From Ochotona curzoniae (Eukaryota; Chordata; Mammalia; Lagomorpha; Ochotonidae): a stretch of DNA of 64,000 nt. The DNA is taken from positions 2,976,001-3,040,000 of the forward strand of contig NW_024467120.1 of assembly GCF_017591425.1 (NCBI RefSeq), given 5' to 3'. Below the pieces are notes generated by a model. The model saw only the letters and a program-made list of their open reading frames with translations, ran no database searches and was not told the DNA's origin. Made by a program: the position numbers and the translations under genes. This document shows positions 22,650 to 33,299 of this stretch, piece by piece. The first letter of the stretch is position 1, and every line of letters starts with the position of its first letter.

Positions 22650-23600
22650 ATGTAGTATAATTTTGACCATTGTAAGTCCTGCAAATGAATTGCATAGCTG
22701 TAGACCTGGATCTGACCTGGTATGTTACCATTTTCTCCTTTCTAGAGATTTGCCTTCAATATAACCACTCTTCTGAGCTTTTTCAAGCATTCATTGAAAC
22801 TCAGCAGCTATTATCTTTAATTAAGAGTTTTGATTCTTATGAGACCCTGGGAAAAAATAAGAGGTGAGGCACTGGTGTCTTCATGCTGGAGATGCGGGGC
22901 AACCTTCAGAAGAACTTAGCTACAGTGCGGGAGGGCAACGAGGCTATTTCTGAACCACAGGACTGCGCATTGCTTGTGTGGAGTAGCATCATTTCAAGTG
23001 ACATTTCACCATGCACTTCCAGGTCACAGTGGCCTCATTGCTCTGTGCCTGCTCTCTTGAAGATCATGGCCTCCATGTTAATGATACCATGAATACGCAC
23101 GAAGGGAGGCCAAGCAGATGGCTCTGACATTAAGAAGAGATAAAAGTCATCTGTAATGGATTTAACTGCAGTTACGCCAAGCAGGCACCCTAAAGTAACA
23201 TAAACACACAGGATAAAATATGTGTGGATAGGTTTTTATAATTCCCTAGCCTGATTAAGTGGAATAAATAATTTTCTACCTGATTAGCATTGGAAGAGAA
23301 TCTGTGCATTAGCATGGATCGCATTAGCATTGATTATTCTCTTTCCTCCATTTTATTCTGATTGATCCTGTTGGGGATAAAACACACAAAGAATGGAAGA
23401 TGGCCAAATCTTGCTGGATGTGTCTCATTTACAAAAAAAAAAAAAAAGTGTAAGAGCTGTGGTGTATAATAGTGAAGAATTCTTTCAAAGCTGAGAAGGC
23501 AAATCATTTCAGTGAATTTCATAATTGAACCTGGAACTTAAGAACAGAAGAAACTGGATAGGCTAAGTGAAAGGATTGGGCCTGGTATTGCCCAGAGACA
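22650..23600. other. Unassigned sequence with ATTAGCAT cluster
   Basis: No gene recognised. The AT-rich segment 23,210-23,345 contains three copies of ATTAGCAT in 48 bp (23,283-23,290; 23,308-23,315; 23,323-23,330) and looks like a possible conserved non-coding element. An A15-type run lies near 23,433-23,448. Confidence 0.35.
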
Positions 23601-23605
23601 AATTT

Positions 23606-23790
23606 CATTTTTTTTTAAAGATTTATATATTTATTTGAAAGTCAGGGGGAGAGAGAGCAAGAGAAAGAGGTCTCCCACGTAAGTGGCAGGAATCCAGGCC
23701 AAGACTCAAACTGGCACTCATGTTGGATGCCATCATCATAGGTGGTGGCTTCACTTGCTGGACCACAAATTGGCTCCACAAAGTACCATT
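23606..23790 (-). mobile_element. CSINE fragment, old variant
   Basis: Inverted: 'ttttaaagatttatatatttatttgaaagtcaggggg', 'tctcccacgtaagtggcagg', 'caagactcaaactggcactc', and a head at 'cttcacttgctggaccaca'. The middle part is deleted compared with a full copy. Confidence 0.65.
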
Positions 23791-23874
23791 AAAAAAAAAA
23801 AGTCAGAAAAGTAATCTTTCCATCATGTTCAACACTGACAAGGATCTTTCAGGAAATCTGTGGTCTGTTTTTCC

Positions 23875-24222
23875 TAAATGTACTTAAAAGGCAGAGAGAC
23901 AGAGGAAGAGGCTGAAGGAGGGGGAGGAAAGAGTCAGAAAAAGTGAGAATGGGCAAGATCGCCCAGCCACTGATTTATTCTGCGAATGTCCACAGTGGCC
24001 AGGAATGGGTTGAGCTGAAACCAGGGGTCACGGCTGCCATCCCTGTCTTCCATATGGTTGGCAGCAACCCAATTACTTGGACTTTCTCTGCTGCCTTCCA
24101 GGGTGTGTTAACAGGAAGCTGGAAGCTGGAGTCGGAGCCATATGCTAAACCCGGGTGAAATGTGAACACCCTAATGGGCATTTTAACTGCCAGGCCAGAT
24201 GCCCACTGCTTTTCTCTCTCTT
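23875..24222 (-). mobile_element. CSINE, old variant
   Basis: Inverted: 'acttaaaaggcagagagacagagg' (3' end), 'gctgccatccctgtcttccatatgg', 'tctctgctgccttccagggtgtgttaacaggaagctggaagc', and a head near 'ttaactgccaggccagatgcccac'. Confidence 0.65.
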
Positions 24223-24329
24223 TTTTTTTTTGAAGATGCAAGTAAAGCAATTAAAATAGGAAGTGATATTTCTGGAACCATAGGCTTGGGTGAGAACACT
24301 CATAAATCACTTGTGGTGCATAAAACTGG

Positions 24330-24785
24330 GCCCCTAAAATACATGCTGAACTTGTAACCCATATCCTTGAGAATATGATCTTTGAAATCTGCTATGGCTT
24401 GATGTAGCTTGACCCCCAAAGAGTCATGTGGCAGTTGTACTTCATTGCTGTCACAAAGAGTTGATGAATATTCACATATGGTCAAGTTACGATGTTCTAT
24501 TGAATTAGGTCTTAAATCCAAAGACAGAATTGAAGATGGAATTGAAGATTCATAGAGAGCAAGGCCTTGAAGGAAAGAGATAGAGAGGGACAGTCAAGCT
24601 TCCTGGGAACAGCTAGAAGCTAGAATAAGCAAGGACAGACCTTCCCTAGAGCACCCGTGAGGAGCGTGGCTGTGCTGACACCTTGACTTTGGGTGTCCAG
24701 GCTATGGAGAGAGTAGGTTTTCTATTTTAAGCCATTCAGATTTTGGGCAATCGTTATAGTAGCTCTAGAACACCAATGCACCATT
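24330..24785 (+). mobile_element. MLT1-type MaLR LTR
   Basis: 'ctgaacttgtaacccatatccttgagaatatgatctttg', 'tgaattaggtcttaaatcca', 'gtgctgacaccttgactttgggtgtccaggct' and 'tctattttaagccattcagattttgggcaatcgttatagtagctctagaacac' follow the MLT1 order. Confidence 0.78.
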
Positions 24786-24825
24786 GGAAAACTAGTTAAC
24801 ATTTTCTTGCAAGCTAGTCAGCAAT

Positions 24826-25115
24826 TTTAGGGCACGTATGTGGCACAGTGCATTCATCTCCCGGGTATTCTGCTTCCAATTCAACTTTCTGTCAATTTTT
24901 TGCAGCCTGGGAGGCAGCAGACATCAGCTCAAGTGCTTGGCACTCTGTAACCCACACAAGCCCACATAGAATTCCTGGCTCCTATTTCAGGGCTGGCCCA
25001 GTTGTGGCTATTTCAGGCATTCAGCAGAGTGAACCAATAGATAGAAAATTTTTCTTCTTTGTCTTTCCTGTCTCTTGGTCACTTTGCCTTTCAAATGAGT
25101 GAACGAATATTGAAA
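24826..25115 (+). mobile_element. CSINE, old variant
   Basis: 'gggcacgtatgtggcacagtgcattca', 'cttccaattcaactttctgtcaa', 'gcctgggaggcagcagacatcagctcaagtgcttgg', then a CT-rich segment and 'tttgcctttcaaatgagtgaacgaat'. Confidence 0.65.
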
Positions 25116-25229
25116 AATTAAAACCTTGAAACTTTTGTATGCTTAGGATTCTTATTTCAAATCAAGCATCCTAATATATTGTTCAGAAGCTAGAGGAAAG
25201 CCTTATACACAATTAATTGTTGGATTATA

Positions 25230-25630
25230 TATAATATTTTAAAAAGAAATAGACCAAGAATGGATAAGAAGGCCCTTGTATTACATAATCTGTGATATTT
25301 CCGTAAGATAAAACATATTGGAAACCATTAAGTCATTCAAAAGTAGTTTTTGATAACATGGGAAAAGATATATTATAATGTTAAGTAGAAAATGGGAAAT
25401 AGAATTTTCAATTTGATTTAACCATAACTCACTAAAATATGCAGGGGAAAAGAATCAGAAGAAAATATAAGATTAATGGTGATTATCTTTGAGTTTTGGG
25501 ACTATGGGCGACTTTTTTCTTTATGTCTTTCAGTATTCTGAAATGCTCTAGAATCAGCTTATATTATTTTCCTAATTCAAAAAAAAGAACGTAAAAGGAA
25601 AACTTGGAAGAACTGTTGTTGGAAGATTGA
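25230..25630. mobile_element. Possible ancient repeat (unassigned)
   Basis: The segment 'ttaatggtgattatctttgagttttgggactatgggcgacttttttctttatg' resembles a widespread old mammalian repeat (gtggttatctctgggtggtgggattatgggtgattt). Family and boundaries are uncertain. Confidence 0.3.
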
Positions 25631-25799
25631 TAAGATTTATAAGGAAAGACACTGCAACATGAGCCATGAAGAATGAAAGTGTCATTATTTACACTGATGA
25701 CGAGTAGGCACAAATAGCCTTCAGTATGTGTGCTGCTGAAGCGAGCACAGGCACAAATAACTATTCCCTGTCAGCATTGTTAATGATGCTTATAATTGC

Positions 25800-25985
25800 A
25801 TAAAGGCTTTATAGCATCTTACAGGATTTAAAATTTGTAAACATTTTTACCCCATCTATTATCTAATTTCCCAAACAAGTCTATCAAGAACAGATATTGT
25901 TATCTTTATTTTCCAGACAGAAATAGCAATAGACTAGGAATTCAGGAAACTGAAGAGTAGGAAACTAGGAGATTGGGCCTTCAGC
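25800..25985 (-). mobile_element. MIR-like relic
   Basis: 'tagcatcttacaggatttaaaatttgtaaacatttttaccccatctattatctaatttcc' and 'gttatctttattttccagacagaaa' match an inverted MIR-type core. Confidence 0.4.
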
Positions 25986-26102
25986 AGTCTCCCAGCTCTG
26001 CTCAGGATGTGGCCAGGGCTCTGCCTTACCCCAGTGCTGTTTCTTCCTCCAAAATGAGATCATAGTATAAACTTCAAATGTGTTATCTCTCTTTTCTCTT
26101 AG

Positions 26103-26449
26103 ATCCCAAGCAACAAGCCCTGGAATCTCCCTTTAATCTCTGTGAATGGTGAAGGGAGCAGAACTCACAACTTGGACTTGACCCGTCCTCCCATGCGCAG
26201 TGGGTTTGGAAGCAGCCGGCACTCTAATACACCATGATATCTCAGAGCGACTCAGTGACAGGGTCCAGGACCACAAGGAAGCAGGCTCCCAGCCTTCCTC
26301 CAGGCTCTCGTGGACCTGAGGGCATTATTGTACAGCCTCTGCCCAGGTGGCTGTCCCTGCTTCTGCCTCTTGCTATCCAAATCACGAAATGTAAAGTCGA
26401 CAGACTAGAGGAGAGCCTGGCAGGTTGGCTCAGCTGGCTCTCAGACCAG
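26103..26449 (+). other. Candidate internal or 5' exon (weak)
   Basis: A long pyrimidine run ending in AG (tgttatctctcttttctcttag, AG at 26,101-26,102) precedes 347 bp ending CAG before GTAAGA (donor GT at 26,450-26,451). This is close to ideal splice-site context on both sides. Inside, an ATG at 26,234 (context acaccATGa) opens a frame of exactly 72 codons to the donor, phase 0; the frame upstream of it is not open. The hypothetical peptide contains a hydrophobic run (WLSLLLPLAIQI) and matches no family I recognise. It could equally be a long non-coding RNA exon or chance. No neighbouring exon was found. Confidence 0.25.
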
Positions 26450-26984
26450 GTAAGAACTGTTTCTAAATCAGTGGGAGCACGGTTCATCTGTTGACCGATT
26501 CCCTGGCCAGAGGACAATGCATTGGAATATAAAGCAAGTGTTCACTTCCCACATCCCATTTGCATCTGAGTATAAATTATAAAGGGCACTTTAATTCTAT
26601 GCCCCAGTTTGCAGCAGTTCAGGGACTGTAATGGATTCATCTGAAATTACATTAGCTCCAGCTGCATCTGTCTTGCTGGGTTCCACTGTGTTGTCTGGAG
26701 GGGGTGGAGGAAAGAATCCTACCAAACAGACGGCACAAGATCCTCAGGGAAGGGGTTCTCAGGCTTCCCTGAAACCATTCATCAATATTTATTAAACAGG
26801 TACTAAGGGCAAGGCAAAACCAAGGCCTTTATTTTTTCCACCACTCTACACGGAGTGCGACAGAAGCAATGGGAATACAGTGACAAACTGCGGCTCGTCA
26901 CTGCAAGGGGGAGTTCTCAGTCAGTGGGGGAGGTAGATGCATAAACACAAGAAAGCATGTGGAGGAGAGAACACAAGTGTGGGT

Positions 26985-27205
26985 TTGGACTGATTGGTGT
27001 AATTTCTTGCCTGGACTGTCACTAACTGTGTGTGCTTGGGACAAGGCACATAGCTTGTCTGGGTTATTTCCATATTCATAAACTGGAGACAATAACAACC
27101 CCTTCAAAGGGTGAGCATGAAGATGCAATCATGCCATGTATATAGAGTATCCAGTCTAAAATTTGGGTCATGCTATAGGTGCACAATAAATATTGGCTTT
27201 CCTCT
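26985..27205 (+). mobile_element. MIR
   Basis: Clear MIR order: 'cttgcctggactgtcactaactgtgtgtgcttgggacaaggcacatagcttgtctgggttatttccatattcataaactggagacaataacaacc', then 'gtgcacaataaatattggc'. The preceding 26,775-26,980 may include a further old fragment. Confidence 0.8.
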
Positions 27206-27397
27206 TTCTCAGACAACTTCGGTATAACATGCATGGTGTATAAGTAAACCAAGCTGTACAAATACAATCAGACTCAGGGTTGTAGATTTCTAAGCAAGAG
27301 GCTCTAAACCTTGAGCTAGACTGGATCACATGGGAGTAGCATAGATAGATGAACCACAGGACTGATGAGTAATGGGTGTTTGATGAGCTTCTTAGAG

Positions 27398-27775
27398 TGT
27401 GTTAGTATTATTTTTGTCACTATAATGAAATACCTGAGGAAACTCACATTGTAAAGTGGAAGGGTTTGTTTAACTCACAGCTTTGTTGGGTCAAGATGAA
27501 GATCATGTTTAGTGTTTGATGAGGATAGAAAATGGCAATGTGGAATCCTATGCAAAAGAAGGATTACATGGTGAGCAGAGAGAGGCTGGGTCCAGTGAAG
27601 CTTCTAGAAGCAATTCTCTTCCAAGAATGACCTTCTGAGTTCATGGTCCCACTGTCTTAAGGATTCACCACTAGGCCCGGGTCCTTGACCATCATCATTG
27701 GATAAAGTTTCAACCTTATGAGTAACATTAACTGCATGAAATCTGGACCCAAATCATGTTCAAACCACAGCAGAG
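27398..27775 (-). mobile_element. MaLR-type LTR
   Basis: Inverted: 'gtgttagtattatttttgtcactataatgaaatacctgagg', 'ggaagggtttgtttaactcacagctttg', 'gcctccat'-less centre, 'tctgagttcatggtcccactgtcttaaggattcaccactaggcc', 'ggacccaaatcatgttcaaaccacagcag'. Confidence 0.68.
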
Positions 27776-27779
27776 GATT

Positions 27780-28500
27780 AACAATGACTCCGAGGAGGAA
27801 CTGGCTCTATGTTAAAACTTAGAAGCAATTCACTCACTAGGTCGTATCCTGGAGGATCAAAGAACTCTACCTGAACTCAAAGGCACAATTTGCTCTAGGA
27901 TACTAGCAAAGGACTGGTAAGGAGGGATGCTTTAGAAGACAAAGGTTAAGCCGTCATTTGACCTTACTTCCTGAATTGATCAACTTTCTCTAGTGGGTGA
28001 GTTGTAAGGAAAGCAAAGGACTTGAATCATGAGTGATGCTATTAGAAACTCTGCTGTGGCTTAACAAGGCTTACTGTGAGTCGCAAAAGAACCCTGCATT
28101 CTCACACAAAGCATAGCTGCAAGCTGAGCTAACACCAACAAGGTTAGGGATTCCTCAGCAGAAGCCAGGGTCATGATGATCGAGGCAAAGGATCCAGGAA
28201 GACCATCTGCATAAGAAGGTAGCATGCGACCCCGGAGTCAGCGACCCCTGAGTCACAGAGCCAGCATCTAAGAACAAGGAAAGAGTAAATGCCCCCAAAC
28301 AAGGCAACTGAAGACTGTCATGGCTGCCTGGGGACACACTGCAGACACAGCAGGGAGTTCTACTTGATTAGCTTGAACTTGACATACTGTTGGAACAGTT
28401 ATCACGGATCCAGTCACTGCTGAGGAATATGTAGTCTTTAACCTTTATGACTATGACTAAGTGGTCCAGGAGAAAGAACCTGACCTAAGAGAAGCATTTT
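27780..28500. other. Unassigned sequence
   Basis: No gene or named repeat recognised. A short direct repeat lies at 28,228-28,253 ('gaccccggagtcagcgacccctgagtca'). Confidence 0.4.
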
Positions 28501-28504
28501 TAAA

Positions 28505-28805
28505 AAGGATTTTGTATTTTTAAATTTTATTTAAAGCTATTTACAGAGAGAAGATGATATATGAGAGATAGATCTTCCATCTAATGGCTCATTTTTCCCA
28601 AATGGCCACAGTGACTGGGTTATGGCAAGGCAAAGCCAGGAGCTTCCGTCAGGTCCTCCATATGCATATAGGGGTCCAAGCAACTGGGCCTTCTTCCCCT
28701 GCCTTCCCAGATACTCTAACAGAGAATTGGATTGGAAGTGAAACAGCTGGTCTCAAACCAGCACCCAGCAGATGCCAACCCTGCCTATTATGCTGCAATG
28801 ACAGC
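28505..28805 (-). mobile_element. CSINE, diverged
   Basis: Inverted: 'aaattttatttaaagctatttacagagagaagatg', 'agatagatcttccatctaatggctcatttttcccaaatggccacagtgac', 'ttcccagatactctaacagagaattggattggaagtg', and a head near 'tattatgctgcaatgacagccgtt'. Confidence 0.75.
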
Positions 28806-28909
28806 CGTTAAGAGGCATATTATTTAAAATAAGATTTATTTATTTGCTTGAAATGCAAAATTACACATAGAGGGAAATGAGGGGAGAGGGGAAGAGGGAG
28901 AAAAGAGTC

Positions 28910-28915
28910 TTTTAT
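28910..28915. repeat. Left target-site duplication of solo LTR
   Basis: TTTTAT, directly before TGTAGG; identical to 29,274-29,279. Confidence 0.85.
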
Positions 28916-29273
28916 TGTAGGCCCTGGTCTCCCAAGGGTTAACTCCACAGCTTAGCTTGGTTCTTAAGGTGTAACAGGAAGGGCAATCTTGGCCTGATAC
29001 ATTTAGCCCCTGGCTTGACTGCAATTTTCCTCCTTCCTGCTTCCCCTTTTTGCATGCCCTCTGGGGGGGGGGGCGGGGGAGCTTAGGTGTTGCTTAAGCA
29101 TTAGGAAAATCCTGGGAGGGGCCAAGCAGACTATATAAGCAGTTCGACTTTGAATAAACGGCCTTCACTTCACAAGAATGAGCCACGGTGTGTTGTTGTC
29201 TGTCTTGTCTGTCTCATAACCCTAGTCCCTCCGCTTGGCTCAGGGTAAGTGGCGACGTGGGAGTTGCCAACAT
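28916..29273 (+). mobile_element. Solo ERV LTR with 6-bp target duplication
   Basis: 358 bp, TGTAGGCC...GCCAACA. The U3 has a G-rich run (29,064-29,080) and a TATATAA box (29,132-29,138). AATAAA (29,153-29,158) lies only about 20 bp beyond the TATA box, so R is short or the cleavage signal sits upstream of R. The rest is U5-like ('gccacggtgtgttgttgtctgtcttgtctg'). TTTTAT on both sides is a 6-bp duplication, typical of betaretrovirus-like (class II/ERVK) integration. No internal proviral sequence remains, so it is a recombinant solo LTR. Confidence 0.88.
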
Positions 29274-29279
29274 TTTATG
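29274..29279. repeat. Right target-site duplication of solo LTR
   Basis: TTTTAT, directly after CCAACA; identical to 28,910-28,915. Confidence 0.85.
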
Positions 29280-29823
29280 TTTCTTTACTCCCCAGATGGC
29301 TGCAATAACCACGACTGCCCCAGATGAACTGAGGAGCTGGGATCTTCCTCCGTGTCTCTCACATGAGTGCAGGGGCCAAGCACTTGGGCCACACTGCACT
29401 GCCTTCCTAGGCACATCCCCAAGGAGTTGAATTGGAAGTGGAGCATTCAGGACTCAAGCTGGAACCCACGTAAGATGCCATTGTTTTAGGTGGTGACTTT
29501 TCTACTGCCCTACTGCACCAGCTCTAAATAAAACCTAATAATAAAGGCCTTCCAGGTCCTCTGAGATAGACTGATGATCCGGGTCTCTGTCTTTGAGAGG
29601 ATGAATGTGAGATGGAGAGATCTGGCAGTTGGCGGAAGTCACATATATGACTGGACCCAGAGAAAAGCAGACTGAGTTCCAGAATAGTACTCATCGTTTT
29701 CAGCTGCAGTCAGGGCAATAGCACAGTTTCTATAAGGCTTTGTTGAACCATTCTTTAGTCTATGGCTTTGGTTCTTTGGCCTGGAGTATGATTAAGAATC
29801 ACTCTTATCAATGTAGTGATGCT

Positions 29824-29836
29824 CTGGCTTGACTTT
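29824..29836. repeat. Left 13-bp target-site duplication of 3-kb insertion
   Basis: CTGGCTTGACTTT, identical to 32,838-32,850. The right copy continues AAAC, so the empty site would read CTTT/AAAC, an L1-endonuclease-like TTT/AAA site. Confidence 0.85.
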
Positions 29837-32800
29837 TTTTTTTTTTTTAAATAAATTCTTTCATTTGGCAATCTTTACATAGTTGATTAAGGCACAAAGG
29901 GTCAAGGGCTGCAGGAAAGTGGGTAAGACCATTGTTTCCACATTAATATTATTATTATTTTTTTCAGTATCTGGGGTAAAGGAATAGATAAAGGAAAAAA
30001 AACTCCACCCAGGCTCCCACCCATCCCAGGTCCCCAATGTGGGGCATGCTCCGAGGGTCCTGCTCTTGCAGTTTTGATAGTTCAACAGTTCTGAGCCAAT
30101 GTTGCCTTTCCAAGCACGATGAACTCTTTTCAGAATCCACTGGCTGACATAGTCACTTTACGGTTGGGATTCTGAGATCAGCAGTTCAGTTGGAGGGATC
30201 CCCAAAGAAACTTCGTTTGAGATGATTCCAGACCTGATTTGGTCTGGCACAGTCCCCAATCAGCTTATTCATATGCTGGAGTTTGCAATTGCTGGATCAG
30301 TTCTGTTTCCAGCCGACTTCCACGCAAGCCAATGGGGTATTGCAGTTCAGCCTGATCCTGCCCACTTCGTACTCGGCCCTCCTGCAAACCAGTGGGAGCT
30401 GCAACTTAGTTGGGGCAACTGCTCATAACCCTCACCAGGCCTGCCCCCTACCCTGGTTCTCATGCTTCTCACTTTGTACCACAGACTTGTTCAGTCTGTT
30501 CCACATCCCATTTAGCTCTCTTACATGTCAATGAGCATTGAAGCCTAGTTTCATCCAACCTGCCCTACCATCCAGCCCACATACATACTGACAGGTGCTG
30601 TTCTGTGCAGCTACCTCTGCCCCGATCCTGGTCTTCATGCTCTCCAGTGGGAGTGATAACCCAAGAGGGAAGTACCTACTATTTCCCTCCTAGGCCACTC
30701 CCATTCCCAGATGATGCACTCTCCAGGTGGTTCTGTGGTTTAACTTAACAGAATTACCCCCAGTGCCAGCCTCTGCCAGCTGATGCTGTGTCAAAGCCCA
30801 ATCAACCCTCGCCCACTCTAATTTATGCTTACACCAGAAGGAACAATCAGCCCAGCCTGGCTTGTCCCTGATCTACCTCACCTGAGGCCCACAGTTGTTA
30901 TAGCCCTGCCTGGCCTGGTCTGCCTCCATGTCAACTCATTCTCTCCAGTGGGAATGGCTGTCCAGCAGAGGAACCCTCCACATTGCCCCTGCCGGCTTTG
31001 CCCCCGCCCTCCCTGGTTCTCACCTGTGCTGGTTGGGTGCTGCGGCCCAGTCTGGTTTGGCCCACCTCACCTTGGAATTTGCCAGTGTGTAGCCTGGTCC
31101 GGCCTGGCCCACCCCCAATTCCAGCTGATGCTGGTGAGGGTTATAGCCTAGCCCAGCCCAGCAGGCACCCAATCCCAGCTGTAAAGTGCACTGGTATGTG
31201 CATTCCTGGCCCAACCTACACTCTGTTTCGGTGCTCGGATTCACCAGCATTTGATGTGAACTAGTTCAACCTGGTCTGCCCCTGACCTATGCCAAATGTT
31301 TGCCGGTGGGTACCTTTCCCTGGCGTGGTCTGAGTTGCTCCCTATCGTGGTTCTTGCAATCGCCTGTAGGGACTGTGTCCTGCCAGAGGAGTTGCCCAGG
31401 CTCCTCCATCAGAACCTCTTCCAACACCAGATCTTGTGCATGTCGAAAGGTCCATAAGCCAGCCCTACTTCATCCACATCCTGTCCTAGCAGGAACAGTG
31501 GCCTTTCCTGACTGGCCTTCAACCCATTCTGGTTGTTACTGTTGGATATTTCAGCCCAGCCATGGCTTGTCCATACCCAGACACTGCTCACTTGTTGCTC
31601 AGTAGGGGCAGAGACCTAGCCTAGTCCATCCTACACCTACCCTGGTCTTCCAGAGCACCAGATGGTGCTGGAGTCTAACCCAGCTTGTTGTGTCCAGTCC
31701 GAGTCCACACTTGTGCCAAGGGACACTGCAGCCATGTCCAGACCAGAACTCAGCCCTGACTCCATCCCCTGCACTCTCCCGTGGGAACACTAGCCCAGTT
31801 TTAGTGTCTTCTTAGCTTCCCAATTAGGCCTGTTCTCAAGAATAGATCGTGTGCATGCCAGTGGTTGTTCTGACTCAGCTTGGCACAGCCCTTCACCTGT
31901 CTCGGCCTTTGCCTTAGATGCTGTGGCATCATGCAGATGCTGGCTCATGCAAACCAGTTGGTGTAAGACCTATACCCATCCTGATTCCTGTTCTTCCTGT
32001 GAGTTAAGGTTTGCTCAACTTTGCCTGGTCTGCTCCCTTGCAGTTGCTGCTTGGCCCACCCCACATTCTGTTTTAGGATGCACCACATTTGGGTGCTTCT
32101 GCCTTGACTGCCCAGACTATTGTCGGTTCCTTTACCTGTAAACGATGGCAGGTTCCATGGTCACATCTAGCTTAGCCCATCACCACCCCAGGTCGCAAGC
32201 TAACCAGAGGGACTTGCATTTCCACAGGGTTGGACCCACACCTCCCCCAGAGAATCTACCCCCGGATATGGTTATCTCGCGTGCTGGTTAGTGTCTTGAC
32301 CCTGCCAAGTGTGACCCATGCCCCGTTTTGCCACTCAGTCAGGTACTGGAACCTAGCCCTACTGGATAGGTCCCCTGCCATAGCTATTGAGTGAACTGGT
32401 GCGTGGCAGTTAGTGATGCTCTATGCTAGCTGCCAATCTCAGGATTCCCATGTGGTTTGATGAATCAGTCTGGTCCAAATAGAACTTATGGACTCTCCCC
32501 TCCAAACCCTCAGATCTCAGTCCCCATGCTTGCCAGAACATTCCATGACCGCATTGCTTAGGAATCACACAGAATTCATCCCTCACCTACACTCACACTA
32601 ACCTTATCCCTGAATGTCCCCAGGCAGCAATTACATACCCTAAAAACCCTAGAGCTTGCTGCCGGGCAGAGCCTGGCACCCAATGGCCCAAGAACCTAGG
32701 ACTTGCTCACCATGTGACAACGGTGCCCATGGGCTAGGTCCCAGGCATTGGGTCAGACCTGGCCTGGGTACTCTCTGCAAGTGCTTCGTCACCACTGCGG

Positions 32801-32837
32801 AGGGCTGCTGTCATCTGAGCCACCAAGGTTGAACTCG
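29837..32837 (-). mobile_element. 3-kb L1-5'-UTR-like retro-insertion, poly(T) at left
   Basis: Bounded by perfect 13-bp direct repeats and starting with a T-run, so the inserted RNA had its poly(A) on the minus strand. The body is GC-rich on the + strand, full of degenerate units with 'cctggcctggtctgcc', 'ccctggttctca' and 'ccagctgatgctgg' at roughly 80-170 bp intervals (30,240-32,440). Its right end (32,480-32,760) aligns by eye, same orientation, with 53,340-53,640 ('ccaaaccctcagatctcagt', 'gccagaa..ttccatgacc', 'gaattcat', 'gggcagagcctggcacc'), which lies just upstream of an L1 ORF1. The left end matches 8,680-9,070. All open frames inside are short, and no protein is recognised. The strand given is that implied by the poly(A), opposite to the L1-sense strand. 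Confidence 0.75.
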
Positions 32838-32850
32838 CTGGCTTGACTTT
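32838..32850. repeat. Right 13-bp target-site duplication of 3-kb insertion
   Basis: CTGGCTTGACTTT, identical to 29,824-29,836. Confidence 0.85.
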
Positions 32851-33079
32851 AAACATCTCCCTGTGGAATGTTCATTCCATGGAAGCCAGACACCCAGCAC
32901 TGAGAGCAGGCATCCTTTGCTAAGATGATCCAGTTTTCCCTTGTGCTACTGGGCAACCTGTACTACGTATGAAGGGATATAGATTTCCAGAGAGAAGGGG
33001 AACTGACTGTTGAATCAGCCAGGAAGGAAGATGGCAAAAGGTTCAGTTGCATTAAGGTTGGCAAGGGCTTCTATCCAGA

Positions 33080-33225
33080 TTTATGCACTACTGCAAAAGC
33101 AACATTACAACCCAATCACCTCTCATTAAACCCCATCTCTGAACAGTTTTGTATTGGGGATTAAACTTACAATAAACTGAATATGGGAGGCACATTCAAA
33201 CCATTGGCGGTATGTGAACTTCATT
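33080..33225 (-). mobile_element. MaLR-type LTR fragment
   Basis: 'acaacccaatcacctctcattaaaccccatctctgaacagttttgtattggggattaaac' and 'gggaggcacattcaaaccattgg' resemble the inverted 5' part of MaLR LTRs. Confidence 0.5.
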
Positions 33226-33299
33226 AGTGAATATAAGTGCTTATCAAAATATTAACAATATAACACATGGTCTTATGAGAGTTCTTTAAGGATTTAAGG

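Larger units (their letters stand above)
28826..29528 (-). mobile_element. CSINE, split by an LTR insertion
   Basis: 28,826-28,915 is the inverted 3' end ('aataagatttatttatttgcttgaaatgcaaaattacacatag...'). The rest resumes at 29,274: 'ctccccagatggctgcaataacc', 'gggccaagcacttgggcc', 'ttggaagtggagcattcaggactcaagctgg', with the head near 29,520. The 358-bp LTR lies between the two parts, with TTTTAT duplicated. Confidence 0.75.

Noticed and set aside
22415..22764. Frames encoding Cys-Val or Arg-Glu repeats
   Set aside because: Direct translations of the (TG)n(AG)n microsatellite.
30825..32141. Several frames of 76-108 codons as genes
   Set aside because: They lie in a degenerate GC-rich repeat array of L1-5'-UTR type, on both strands, with no domain.
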